Below, in pieces: positions 18,539 to 27,034 of a stretch of DNA of 64,000 nt. The notes under the pieces are model-generated. The model saw nothing but the letters and a program-made list of their open reading frames with translations, did not search any database and had not been told where the DNA came from. Numbering within the stretch: the stretch's first letter is position 1; each line of letters begins with the position of its first letter. This DNA comes from Granulicella rosea (lineage in GTDB: Bacteria; Acidobacteriota; Terriglobia; Terriglobales; Acidobacteriaceae). A program made the translations under genes and the position numbers. Where the stretch lies: contig NZ_FZOU01000001.1 in NCBI RefSeq assembly GCF_900188085.1, positions 248,001-312,000 on the forward strand, given 5' to 3'.

Positions 18539-20785
18539 TTGCCAGCAAATTACAATGCGACAACCAATGTAATTGGACGGCTCACCTTCGCGTCGAACTA
18601 TGTCAATGCCGATGTTGGACTTGGGTACGACGCCATGGGCCGGGTAACAAGTCAAACATACTGCCTGCCAGACAACTGTGCAAATCGGCAGTCCGCCTCC
18701 GCCGCATACGATCTCGCGGGCAACATGACAGATTTGCGGTATCCCGATGGACGCCACATCACGCAGACCTGGGATGCAGAGAATCGCCTACAGACTATCA
18801 ATTTGGCTGACATTAACGGCGTGGCTGCAAATCAAAACTACTTGCAATCAATCGTCTACAATCCTGACGGAAGTCCCAACGTCACAACTCTTGGCAACGG
18901 CGCAGCACAGCAGGTGATGGAGAACAATAGGCTCCAGATCTCTAGCATGTCTATCTCGAACTCGAACTCTAATTCCCCGTTCTCAGGACAGAGTTTCCTA
19001 TCACGCTCTTACTGCTACGTCTGTGGAACGGGAAATGGAGGCAATAACGGAAATATCTGGCAAATTACCGACAATCAAAATAGCGCTAGAACGCAGAGCT
19101 TCACCTACGACTCTTTGAATCGAATTAGCTCATTCTCTCTGGGCGGCACGCTGAATCAGCAATACCAGATAGACTCCTTCGGCAATATGAGTCCCTTGTC
19201 CGGCGGGAATCCCTTGTACACCTTCGACTCGGCAACGAACCGGATCAACAATCTACCCTGCGCTGCGTCCATGTCGAATCAAAATGCCTTCGATTCAGGG
19301 GGCAACCAGCTTTGTGACACAGATACCAACGGCGCAGTCCGCACCTACACCTTCGATGCTGAGAATCGCACTACTGGGATCACGATAGCTGGCAATCAAG
19401 CCCCATTTGAGAGCTATGCCTATAGTGCGGACGGTGCGCGCGTAAGGAAGCTCAACGCGAATAATGACTATACCGAGTATGTTAACTTCGGCGGTCAGAC
19501 GATCGCGGAGAAGGACCAGACCGGGGCGTGGACCGATTATATTTTCGCCAATGGTAAGAGGATTGCCAAGACTACAAACAACTATCAACGGCTGCACCTG
19601 ACCGGTTCGAGTTGCGGGGCGAATGCGGAGGCAGACTGGAACATAGCCTCCAACTCCACTCCGATCAGCAGCGGCGATCGAATGGTTTGGCATGAAGAAC
19701 ATGCCGACGGACAACAGAGCTACTTGAAGGTCCAGTTCTCGAACAATGTATGGATGTTCGAGGGCGCGATGGACCCACAAGGAGGCGTGTGGCAGACCGC
19801 GTCAGTCGACCTATCCCCTTGGGCGGGCGATTCGACCTGGGGCATCTGGATTGCTGAGATAGCTGACGGCAGCGGCTCGATAGAGGCCAAGATCACCGAT
19901 CTAGCGCTGGTAAAGGCTGACGGCACGGTTTATCCTTTCTTCGACGGACAGACGGGCGTTCCAGGCGCAACGAGTTTCGGGTGTGGCACAAGTTCAGTCG
20001 TCTCGGAAAATGTCCCGGTTGAAGCTGGTGCAAGCACGATAGTTGATACTAAGTTTTACGTTGGCGACCATCTGGGCACGGCGCAGATGGAATTCTCCTC
20101 AGGGGGTTGGCCGGTCTGGCAGGGACAGTTCGCTCCTTTTGGACAGGAACTCGATACTCAGACAACTAGTAACCACTACAAGTTCACCGGCAAAGAACGA
20201 GACGCAGAATCGGGACTCGACTACTTCGGGGCCAGGTACTACGGGTCGTCGATGGGTCGCTTCATTTCCCCCGACTGGAGCGCCAACCAAGACCCGGTAC
20301 CGTATGCCAGACTGGACGATCCGCAGAGCTTGAATCTCTACACATACGGCGGCAATAACCCCCTAATCCACATTGACGCGGACGGGCACTGTTGGCCACA
20401 GTGGCTGTGCAATTTTGCTACTGAAGTAAAGAACAAGGTTCTTCATGGTGAGTTCACCACGGATACAAATGGGGCCAAGATTCGTCAACTAGACCGGCAA
20501 GAGGCGAAGACGCGGCAGATGAACCGGATTATGGAAGAGATGAAACAGCATCCACCAAAAGTGAGTTACGGAATAGTTGCTCCTGTTGATTTGCTGTTCC
20601 TGCTTCCGCGTGCAACACAAGGCACCACCTATCTGTATCAGAAGCTCGGTCCCAACGGAGAGCATCTGAAATATGGAATAACCAACGATCCGGAGGGCAG
20701 GTATACCAAGAGCAAACTAAATGGCGGGATGAGAAGGCAGGCAAGGAAGTCCTTGCGAAGTCCGGTGCGAGAGCCGGCTTGCTAG
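18539..20785 (+). pseudogene. Rhs/YD-repeat protein, core domain with truncated C-terminal toxin
   Basis: Open for 748 residues from a TTG at 18539, but YD-repeat homology already begins near 18400 with no start codon, so the 5' part is lost. YD repeats (YDAMGRVTSQTY, YDLAGNMTDLRY) lead to a complete Rhs core (FTGKERDAESGLDYFGARYY, SMGRFISPDW, NLYTYGGNNPL), then a variable tail starting TTYLYQKLGPNGEHLKYGI, like GIY-YIG/URI-type toxin tails. That tail is cut off after about 35 residues. Lower G+C than neighbours suggests acquisition. Probably not a working toxin. Confidence 0.78.
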
Positions 20786-21330
20786 AACTACTCGCCCTGA
20801 AAAACGGGTTCTATGCCTTCGAGTCGGCCCTGCACGTGCTCCCCGTTTCAAGGGATGACTGGTTCAACGAACAGGACCTTCAACGGTGGAATGATCCCAA
20901 GCTCTGGAAGCATGCATACGGAGAGCAGTCCAATCTGAATGAGTTGATGCTTTTTGCTGAAGATGTGATCGGTGTGCAGTTCGGGTTCTTAGCCGATCAA
21001 ATCGTGCGCTTCGACCCTGAAACTGGGGAAACAGAAGAGATGTGTTCCACCTTGGATGAGTGGGCTGAGATGGTGTTGTCTGACTACGATACAGAGCTAG
21101 GTTATCCGCTTGCGCGAGAGTGGCAGAAGCAAAATGGTCCCCTACAAAAGGGAAACCGGTTGGTGCCTATCGTTCCTCTTATAGCCAAGGAGAGTAGCTT
21201 CGAGCCAAGCAACTTCTATCAACTGGAGGCTGTAAAAGGGATGCTTGCTAGGGCTGATCTAGCGATGCAGCTGAAATCGGTTCCAGATAATCAAGCGGTA
21301 ATCTTGAAGGCCATCAATGTTCCGAGATGA
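20779..21330 (+). CDS. SMI1/KNR4 (SUKH)-type immunity protein, 5' end damaged
   Basis: A 183-residue protein whose pattern (LLALKNGFYAFESALHVLPV, LFAEDVIGVQFGFL, IVRFDPETGETEEM, EWAEMVLSDY) is typical of SUKH proteins that neutralise Rhs/CDI toxins. The first codon available is TTG 20779, overlapping the Rhs end by 7 bases. Family-like sequence (KAGKEVLAKSGARAG) continues upstream in this frame without a start. I infer that a deletion fused the truncated toxin tail to the immunity gene and removed its start. Expression is doubtful. Confidence 0.72.
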   Translation: MLELLALKNGFYAFESALHVLPVSRDDWFNEQDLQRWNDPKLWKHAYGEQSNLNELMLFAEDVIGVQFGFLADQIVRFDPETGETEEMCSTLDEWAEMVLSDYDTELGYPLAREWQKQNGPLQKGNRLVPIVPLIAKESSFEPSNFYQLEAVKGMLARADLAMQLKSVPDNQAVILKAINVPR

Positions 21331-21626
21331 TCTCAGCGCGAATCCGTCCAGGGGACGCGCTGGCGAGCTTCAAGCGTCATCGCAGGGCCTTCGGACGCTC
21401 CTACGCCTCGCTAAAGTTGCGTAGAAGCATCCTCGCCCCCATGGAAACCGTCGCTGACACTGGGGCCATGCTGCGCACCGGATGAACTATGACACTCCAC
21501 CCCTCCGAGGTCACTGTGGAACTGTAGCCCCTATCCCTTTGAGATGATCGTCAAAAGGACTCAAATGGGAGGATGGTCGGGACGGCGGACGCGAAGCGCT
21601 GGGACAGCGATTCGATAAAAAGTAAA
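21331..21626. other. Spacer between SUKH gene and tRNA-Pro
   Basis: About 300 bases. A 51-codon frame (21326-21481) overlapping the SUKH stop by an ATGA junction has no recognisable features and is not called. At 21573-21586 the sequence repeats the last bases of the adjacent tRNA gene (ATGGTCGGGACG), a possible old attachment scar. Confidence 0.5.
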
Positions 21627-21703
21627 TGGTCGGGACGACTAGATTCGAACTAGCGACCTCACCCACCCCAAGGGTGCGCTCTACCAGGCTGAGCCACGTC
21701 CCG
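21627..21703 (-). tRNA. tRNA-Pro (GGG anticodon)
   Basis: A complete cloverleaf on the minus strand: acceptor CGGGACG/CGTCCCG, D-arm GCTC/GAGC, anticodon stem CACCC/GGGTG with loop TTGGGGT giving anticodon GGG, T-arm GCTAG/CTAGT around TTCGAAT, and an encoded ACCA 3' end. 77 bases. Confidence 0.95.
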
Positions 21704-21793
21704 ACTGTTGTTGCGTCTGCCGTACTTGGCGACTTTGTTGGAACAAAGCAGCGCGCACGGCGACAGGGTGTTTTTAGTTTACATGAGTTCGGG

Positions 21794-22072
21794 CTAGTGC
21801 GTGGGCGCGACGAACTCTTTCGGCAACGCGCCGCCTTCGCCCTCGCCAAAGAAGAAGCCGTTCATCTGCTCGACGAGGAACTCCTGCGCCTCGCGCGTCC
21901 AGGGCTGCAGGCGGTACTCGTTCAGCAGCATCTTCTGGCGCTCGATCCACTCGCCCCAGGCTTTCTTGCTGACGGTCTTGTAGATCTTTTCGCCGAAGTC
22001 GGAGTCGAACGGCGGTTCATCGAGACCTTCCAGTTCGGCCTTGTACTTTGCGCAGAAAACGATGTGTGGCAT
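21794..22072 (-). CDS. yggX: Fe(2+)-trafficking/oxidative damage protection protein YggX
   Basis: A 92-residue protein with the YggX pattern HIVFCAKYKAELEGLD, GEKIYKTVSKKAWGEWIERQKMLLNEY and LVEQMNGFFFGEG. The conserved Cys near the N-terminus is present. YggX protects Fe-S proteins from oxidants and is thought to shuttle ferrous iron. Start at 22072 fits the family; the frame extends 9 codons further upstream. Encoded downstream of rnr on the same strand. Confidence 0.92.
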   Translation of the reverse strand: MPHIVFCAKYKAELEGLDEPPFDSDFGEKIYKTVSKKAWGEWIERQKMLLNEYRLQPWTREAQEFLVEQMNGFFFGEGEGGALPKEFVAPTH

Positions 22073-22126
22073 GTTCAGTCGAACTCCTTGAGTCTCCATT
22101 GTATTTCAGGCGGCGGCTTCGACGAG

Positions 22127-24931
22127 TCAGCGGCGCTTGCCTTTCGCCTTCTTATTCCGCTCGCGCGCCTTGGGCTTCGTCTTGCCCGGCTTGCCGGTGC
22201 GGGTGGGGCTGGTGTGGCGCGGGTCCGGCGGGGCGGCCTTGAGGAATTTGACGGCCTTGGCCGCGGCCTTCGGTTTGCGTGGGGCTTTGGGTGGGGCTTC
22301 GGCCGGGACGAGCGCAAACTGCAGGCGGCGGTTGGGCCGGTCGATGCGGTCGAGCAGAACATGCACCCGCTGGCCAAGCTTGAAGGTCCGGCCGGACGAC
22401 TGGCCGACGATGGCGCGGTCGGTGTCGCGGAAGAAGAAGCGCTCCTGCTCGTGGAAGGGCAGGCCGTCGGCGATGGTCTGGATGGGCACCATGCCTTCGA
22501 TGAAGAGCTCGTCGAGTTCGACGTAGAAGCCGTACTTGGTGCAGGAGAGCACGGTCGCGTGAAAGTCCTCGCCGACTCGGTCCTGCATGAACTTGATCTT
22601 CTTCCACTCCATCAGCTCGCGCTCGGCCTCGTCGGCGCGGCGCTCGGCCTGGGAGGATTCGAGGGCGATGTCGGAGAGCTCTTCTTCGGGGAGCTTGAGG
22701 GGTGTCGCCTCGTCGGAGGAAGGCAAATGCGGGGGTCCTTCGCTTCGCTCAGGATGACGAGCATTTTTGCCGGGGCAGGGCTTCTTCGACGACCACGGCT
22801 GTGGGTCGGTGGAGAGGATCGGGCCGCCGGTGGCCTCGGCGCCGGCCTGCAGAGCGGCGCGCAGCAGGCGGTGGACGATCAGGTCCGGGTAGCGCCGGAT
22901 GGGGCTGGTGAAGTGGGTGTAACTCGGGCTGGCGAGCGCGAAGTGGCCTTCGTTCTTCTCGCTGTAGCGGGCCTGCTTGAGCGAGCGCAGCATCAGGAAG
23001 CTGAGGATGCGCTCCTCGGGCGTGCCGGCAATCTTGGCCGTCAGGCGCTGGTACATCTGCGGCGTGACCGGGATGGACTCCGGCACCTCATGCTTCTGCG
23101 GGGCGCGGTCGGAGCCGAAGCGCCGCTTGTTCGAGCTCTGCGTGCGGCGGTCCTGCTTCATGGTGAACTGCTTCACCGGCAGCGTCGAGAAGCCGAGCGT
23201 CTGGCCGAAGACGCTGGCCGCGTCCTCGAAGTCGAGGATGCGTTTGGGATCGGGCAGCTCGTGGATGCGGTAGATGCTGGGGCCCTGCGCTTCGAGCCAG
23301 TGCGCGACGCACTCGTTCGCCGTCAGCATGAACTCTTCGATGAGCCGGTTCGACCAGCCGCGCTCGGAGCGCGTGATCGCGGCCATGTTGCCCTGCGGGT
23401 CGAACTGGATGACGGCCTCGGGCAGGTCGAAGTCGATCGACCCGCGGCGGTGGCGTTTGCGGTTCAGCAGCAGCGCGAGTTCGTGCATCTGCTCGAAGGC
23501 GGGGACGAGCTCGATGAAGGCGGCGCGGGTCTCAGGATCGCCGTCGAGGATCTTCTGGACCTGCGTATACGTCATGCGGCGCGCGCTGCGGATGATGCCT
23601 TCGCAGAGCTGAAACTCCGCCACCTCGCCCGCTTTGTCGATCTCGGCGATGCAGGTGAGGACGAGGCGGTCCTCGTCCGGGCGCAGGCTGCACATGCCGG
23701 ACGACAACTGCGGCGGCAGCATGGGCACGGCGCGGTCCGGGAAGTAGACGCTGGTGCCGCGCAGGCGGGCTTCAAGGTCCAGAGCGGTTCCGGGCCGGAC
23801 GTAGTGGCTGACGTCGGCGATATGTACCTGGAGCTGCCAGTTGCCGTTCGGCAGCGGCTGGACGAGCACGGCGTCGTCGAAGTCGCGCGCGGTCTCGCCG
23901 TCGATGGTGACGATGGGCAGGCCACGGAAGTCGGTGCGCTGGGCCAGTTCTTCGTCGGTGAGGGTGTCGACGGTCTGGCTGGCGCTGGCCGTGGCTTCGG
24001 CGAGCACGTTGGTCGGGAAGGTGTACGGCAGGTGGTGCTTGCGGATGATGATCTCGACATCGACGCCGAAGTCGTCCGGGTGGCCGAGGACTTCGAGGAT
24101 GCGTCCGCGCGCGGGTTTGCTGAGCGTGGGAAATTCCACAATCTCGACGTCGACCGCGAGGCCTTCGAGCGGGTCGACCTTGTCGGGGTCGGGATGCAGG
24201 TAGGGCTTCAGCTCACGCTGCGCCTCTTCGCCCAGGACGCGGTGTGGGTTGTGGTCGGGCTGCGGCGGCAGCTTGGGCTGGCCCTCTTCCCCGTCCGGAT
24301 CGTCGAGGATCAGGATGGGCTGGGTCATGCGCTCGTCGAGCGGGGTGATGTAGTTGAACTTGGCGGTGGTGAACTGTTCGTTGTCATACCCACGCCGCCC
24401 ATGGGCGCGGGCGTAGTGGAAGATGCCGACGACGGTGGGGTTGCGGCGGGTGAGCACGCGGGCGATGCGACCGGACCGGCGGCCATCGCGGCCAACGGGC
24501 GCCTCGTCGACGAGCACCTCGTCGCCCTGCATGGCGCCGTTGATCTCGTTCGGCGGGATGAAGAGGTCGTCTTCCCTGCTCTTGCTGCCGTTCGGCCGGA
24601 CGAAGCCGAAGCCGTCGCGGTGCAGGTCCAGCTTGCCGGCCAGCAGATTTTCGCGCGTGGGCTTGTGCTCGACGGGCATGCCGGGCGCGCGGCTGACGCG
24701 GGCGGTCTTCTCCGGCGTCGCGCGGGGCAGCGCCCAGTAGCCGGTGTCCAGCTTGACCAGCTCGCCGCGCAGGGTGATGCGCGCAAGTTGTTCGAGCAGC
24801 AGACGCCGCTCGCGCCCGCCGCCCAGACCCAGCTCGCGGATGAGCTGTTTGTAGCCGGCGCGGTGCGAGGGAGAGCGCTCGATGAGGCGGATAAGATCGC
24901 GGTCGGTGTTGGGATACGGGCCTTTAGGCAT
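22127..24931 (-). CDS. rnr: Ribonuclease R, carrying an in-frame repeat-A fragment
   Basis: A processive 3'-5' exoribonuclease for structured RNA. Order: N-terminal winged-helix region, cold-shock-like domains, catalytic RNB domain (TIDGETARDFDDAV with metal-binding Asp residues), S1 domain (VGEDFHATVLSCTKYGFYVEL) and a basic tail (KPKARERNKKAKGKRR) that probably binds RNA. Between RNB and S1, at about residues 710-745, a low-complexity linker contains RHPERSEG, which is the translation of repeat family A. The 934-residue length, against about 800 in E. coli, partly reflects this insert. The frame remains open. Confidence 0.93.
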   Translation of the reverse strand: MPKGPYPNTDRDLIRLIERSPSHRAGYKQLIRELGLGGGRERRLLLEQLARITLRGELVKLDTGYWALPRATPEKTARVSRAPGMPVEHKPTRENLLAGKLDLHRDGFGFVRPNGSKSREDDLFIPPNEINGAMQGDEVLVDEAPVGRDGRRSGRIARVLTRRNPTVVGIFHYARAHGRRGYDNEQFTTAKFNYITPLDERMTQPILILDDPDGEEGQPKLPPQPDHNPHRVLGEEAQRELKPYLHPDPDKVDPLEGLAVDVEIVEFPTLSKPARGRILEVLGHPDDFGVDVEIIIRKHHLPYTFPTNVLAEATASASQTVDTLTDEELAQRTDFRGLPIVTIDGETARDFDDAVLVQPLPNGNWQLQVHIADVSHYVRPGTALDLEARLRGTSVYFPDRAVPMLPPQLSSGMCSLRPDEDRLVLTCIAEIDKAGEVAEFQLCEGIIRSARRMTYTQVQKILDGDPETRAAFIELVPAFEQMHELALLLNRKRHRRGSIDFDLPEAVIQFDPQGNMAAITRSERGWSNRLIEEFMLTANECVAHWLEAQGPSIYRIHELPDPKRILDFEDAASVFGQTLGFSTLPVKQFTMKQDRRTQSSNKRRFGSDRAPQKHEVPESIPVTPQMYQRLTAKIAGTPEERILSFLMLRSLKQARYSEKNEGHFALASPSYTHFTSPIRRYPDLIVHRLLRAALQAGAEATGGPILSTDPQPWSSKKPCPGKNARHPERSEGPPHLPSSDEATPLKLPEEELSDIALESSQAERRADEAERELMEWKKIKFMQDRVGEDFHATVLSCTKYGFYVELDELFIEGMVPIQTIADGLPFHEQERFFFRDTDRAIVGQSSGRTFKLGQRVHVLLDRIDRPNRRLQFALVPAEAPPKAPRKPKAAAKAVKFLKAAPPDPRHTSPTRTGKPGKTKPKARERNKKAKGKRR
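22731..22758. repeat. Inverted repeat family A half-copy inside rnr
   Basis: GGGGGTCCTTCGCTTCGCTC then AGGATGAC, one arm of family A, lies in frame within the ribonuclease R gene. It is flanked by short inverted GCAAATGC / GCATTTTTGC sequences (22724-22770). Confidence 0.85.
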
Positions 24932-25002
24932 GTCTAGGGTGATTGTAGGCCCGGGGCGATCGTTGCTGTTTAGGGTTCTCTCTCAAACTCGCCAAAATTT
25001 TC

Positions 25003-25167
25003 GTCATCTCGACCGAAGCGCAGCGAAGTGGAGAGACCACCGTATTTCGCTTTGCTTTCGCGGTTATGGGCGGCGCGAAGGAGAACGAGCAACGGCAAAA
25101 GCCAATACGGGGGTCTCTCCACTCCGCAGTGGACGATGAAACCGTCCACTGCTCCGGTCGAGATGAC
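25003..25167. repeat. Inverted repeat family B, copy 2
   Basis: GTCATCTCGACCGAAGC pairs with GCTCCGGTCGAGATGAC; inner arms GTGGAGAGACC and GGTCTCTCCAC also pair. It occupies most of the gap between rnr and the secreted-protein gene at 25180. Shares outer and inner arms with copy 1 at 13259. Confidence 0.88.
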
Positions 25168-25179
25168 GGGGATTTGTTG

Positions 25180-25980
25180 CTAGGGTTTGGCGTTCACCAA
25201 AACCGCCGCCTCGGGCAGCGTCTTCGCGGTCGAGAGCTTGAAGTCTGTCTTCGTGTCGTCTTCCTGCTCGTTGATGGTCTTGAAGAAGAGCGCCTTGCCC
25301 TGGATGTGGATGTGCGAGTCGGTCACCTGCCAGTGGCCGGGCGCGACCTCTTTTCGCAGAATGTTGAACGTGCCGCCCTTGCGCAGGCGCCCCAGCATGC
25401 CCCATCCGATGGTGACGTCGTTTTCGAGCGTGCCGTGGATGCGCGCGATGCGGTTCTGGCTCTTTTCGACGACGATTTCGCCGGTCATATTCGACATCAC
25501 CCGCGCCTCCATCGATTGCGGATGGAAGTCCGGCTTCGGCGCGAAGGCCAGCGTGGCGCGTTCGCCCTCATCGGATTTGACGGTCCAGTTGAAGGCGACG
25601 GGAAGCAGCTTCAGCAGGTTCTCCGCCTCGCGATCGTCGTGGTCGGAGTCCTTCTGCTGCTTCTGCTGCTTGCCCTTGTCGCCGAGAAACTGCTGGATAT
25701 GCGCGGTCTCTTCGGCGGTCTGCGCCGGTGTCAGGGGCTGGCCGTGGTCCTCCACCTTGCGCCGGACGGAGCCGACCGGGGTGTCCGCGGTGAGCCAGAC
25801 GGCGTCCTTGCCCGGCGTGACGTCGTGGTCGCGATAGACCCAGCAACTGGTGTCGGACTTGTCCGCCGCCAGCTCCGTCTGGACGGCGGCCTCGACGATC
25901 TGTTGCGGAGTCTTCTGGGCGTGGAGAGTTGAGGCAGTCAGGACGGCAAGGCTTGCGACAGTGCGGCGCCAGATCTTCAT
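25180..25980 (-). CDS. Secreted hypothetical protein, paralog A of a tandem pair
   Basis: A 266-residue exported protein (signal MKIWRRTVASLAVLTASTLHAQ). It shares with the gene at 26036 the segments TPQQIVEAAVQTELAAD, KVEDHGQPLTP, LLPVAFNW, DVTIGWGMLGRLRKGG and DSHIHIQGKALFFKTI, about half of the sequence. No catalytic motif is recognised; the closing region predicts beta strands. Such tandem exported pairs occur in acidobacteria, and function is unknown. Repeat B lies directly downstream. Confidence 0.8.
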   Translation of the reverse strand: MKIWRRTVASLAVLTASTLHAQKTPQQIVEAAVQTELAADKSDTSCWVYRDHDVTPGKDAVWLTADTPVGSVRRKVEDHGQPLTPAQTAEETAHIQQFLGDKGKQQKQQKDSDHDDREAENLLKLLPVAFNWTVKSDEGERATLAFAPKPDFHPQSMEARVMSNMTGEIVVEKSQNRIARIHGTLENDVTIGWGMLGRLRKGGTFNILRKEVAPGHWQVTDSHIHIQGKALFFKTINEQEDDTKTDFKLSTAKTLPEAAVLVNAKP

Positions 25981-26035
25981 TGCAGATTAGGACGCCGGAT
26001 TTAAGGGGAAAGGTTGGTGGACGGGCCGCCCGGAA

Positions 26036-26848
26036 TCAGGGCAGGCCCAGCTCTGCCGTCGCCTCGGGGATGTCCCTGGCGGCGGAGGGGCGAAACCCGG
26101 TCATGGTCTCGTCCTCCTGCTCGCCGAAGCTCTTGAAGAGCAGCGCGCGGCCCTCCATGTGGATGTGCGAGCCGGTGATCTGCCAGACGCCGGGCGCGAT
26201 CTCGCTGCGTTCGACGCGGAAGCGGCCGCCCTTGCGCAGGCGGGCCAGCAGACCCCAGCCGATCGTGACGTCGTCGGTCAACATGCCTTGAATGAGTTCG
26301 ATCCGCATGGGCTGGCCGCCATGCGCGCGGACAATATGCACCTCTCCGGCCATGGTCGCCAGCACCCGCGCGGTCAGGGTGTGCGGGGTGAAGCCGGGGT
26401 TGGGCCGGAAGGCGAGGGTCTGGCGGTCGGGCGTCTCTGACTTCAACTGCCATAAAAAAGCCACGGGCAGGAGCCGCATCATGGCCTCGGCCTCATCGTC
26501 GTCGTGTCTGGAGTCGCGCTTGGCCTTGATCTGGCGGTCGCGGTCGGCGGCGAAGGCGCGGGCCCGGTCCGCATCCTGCCGAGCCTGGTCGGGCGTGAGC
26601 GGATGGCCGTGGTCTTCGAGCTTGCGGGTGGCGCTGCCCAGCGGACTCTCGGCGACCAGCGTCAGAGTGTCGGAGTCGGGCTTGACGTCGTGGTGCAGGT
26701 AGATCCAGTTGGTGTGGTCCGCGAGATCGGCGGCGATCTCCGACTGCACGGCGGCGGCGATGATCTGCTGCGGAGTCTGACTTTGGGCGTGGAGACGCGC
26801 CGTCAGTCCGAGTGCGATGAGCAGCAACGCTGGGAGTAAAGTGCGCAC
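26036..26848 (-). CDS. Secreted hypothetical protein, paralog B of a tandem pair
   Basis: A 270-residue exported protein (signal MRTLLPALLLIALGLTARLHAQ). It is paralogous to the gene at 25180 (TPQQIIAAAVQSEIAADL, KLEDHGHPLTPDQA, DDVTIGWGLLARLRKGGRF, GSHIHMEGRALLFKSF). The pair lies on one strand with 55 bases between genes, probably co-transcribed and made by duplication. Family and function unknown. Confidence 0.8.
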   Translation of the reverse strand: MRTLLPALLLIALGLTARLHAQSQTPQQIIAAAVQSEIAADLADHTNWIYLHHDVKPDSDTLTLVAESPLGSATRKLEDHGHPLTPDQARQDADRARAFAADRDRQIKAKRDSRHDDDEAEAMMRLLPVAFLWQLKSETPDRQTLAFRPNPGFTPHTLTARVLATMAGEVHIVRAHGGQPMRIELIQGMLTDDVTIGWGLLARLRKGGRFRVERSEIAPGVWQITGSHIHMEGRALLFKSFGEQEDETMTGFRPSAARDIPEATAELGLP

Positions 26849-26915
26849 CTGTGTTGTTGAGTCTATCGGACGGTGTGCGGATTGAGTTTAGTATTCTCGA
26901 CCCGCAGAGTTTGTT

Positions 26916-27005
26916 GTCATCCTGAGCGTAGCGAAGGATCTGCTTTTCGCTCGGGCGAACGTCGCGGCCCAGAGAAGCAGGTCCTTCGCTACGCTCAGGA
27001 TGACA
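26916..27005. repeat. Inverted repeat family A, full copy
   Basis: GTCATCCTGAGCGTAGCGAAGGATC pairs with CTTCGCTACGCTCAGGATGAC-type sequence around a short centre; the compensating TAGC/GCTA changes on both arms show that pairing is maintained. It lies between the paralog pair and tyrS. Confidence 0.9.
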
Positions 27006-27034
27006 GGCGCTTTCGGGCAGTGCAGAGAGAACCT

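Noticed and set aside
21326..21481. 51-codon frame overlapping the SUKH stop (ATGA)
   Set aside because: Arg-rich without recognisable features; position suggests coupling, but nothing else supports it.
18159..21703. Active prophage or integrative element
   Set aside because: No integrase, structural or replication genes are present; only a short tRNA-end duplication and altered G+C.
21626..24937. 1103-codon frame antisense to rnr
   Set aside because: Mirrors the RNase R gene exactly and shows no domain of its own; it even runs through the tRNA gene.
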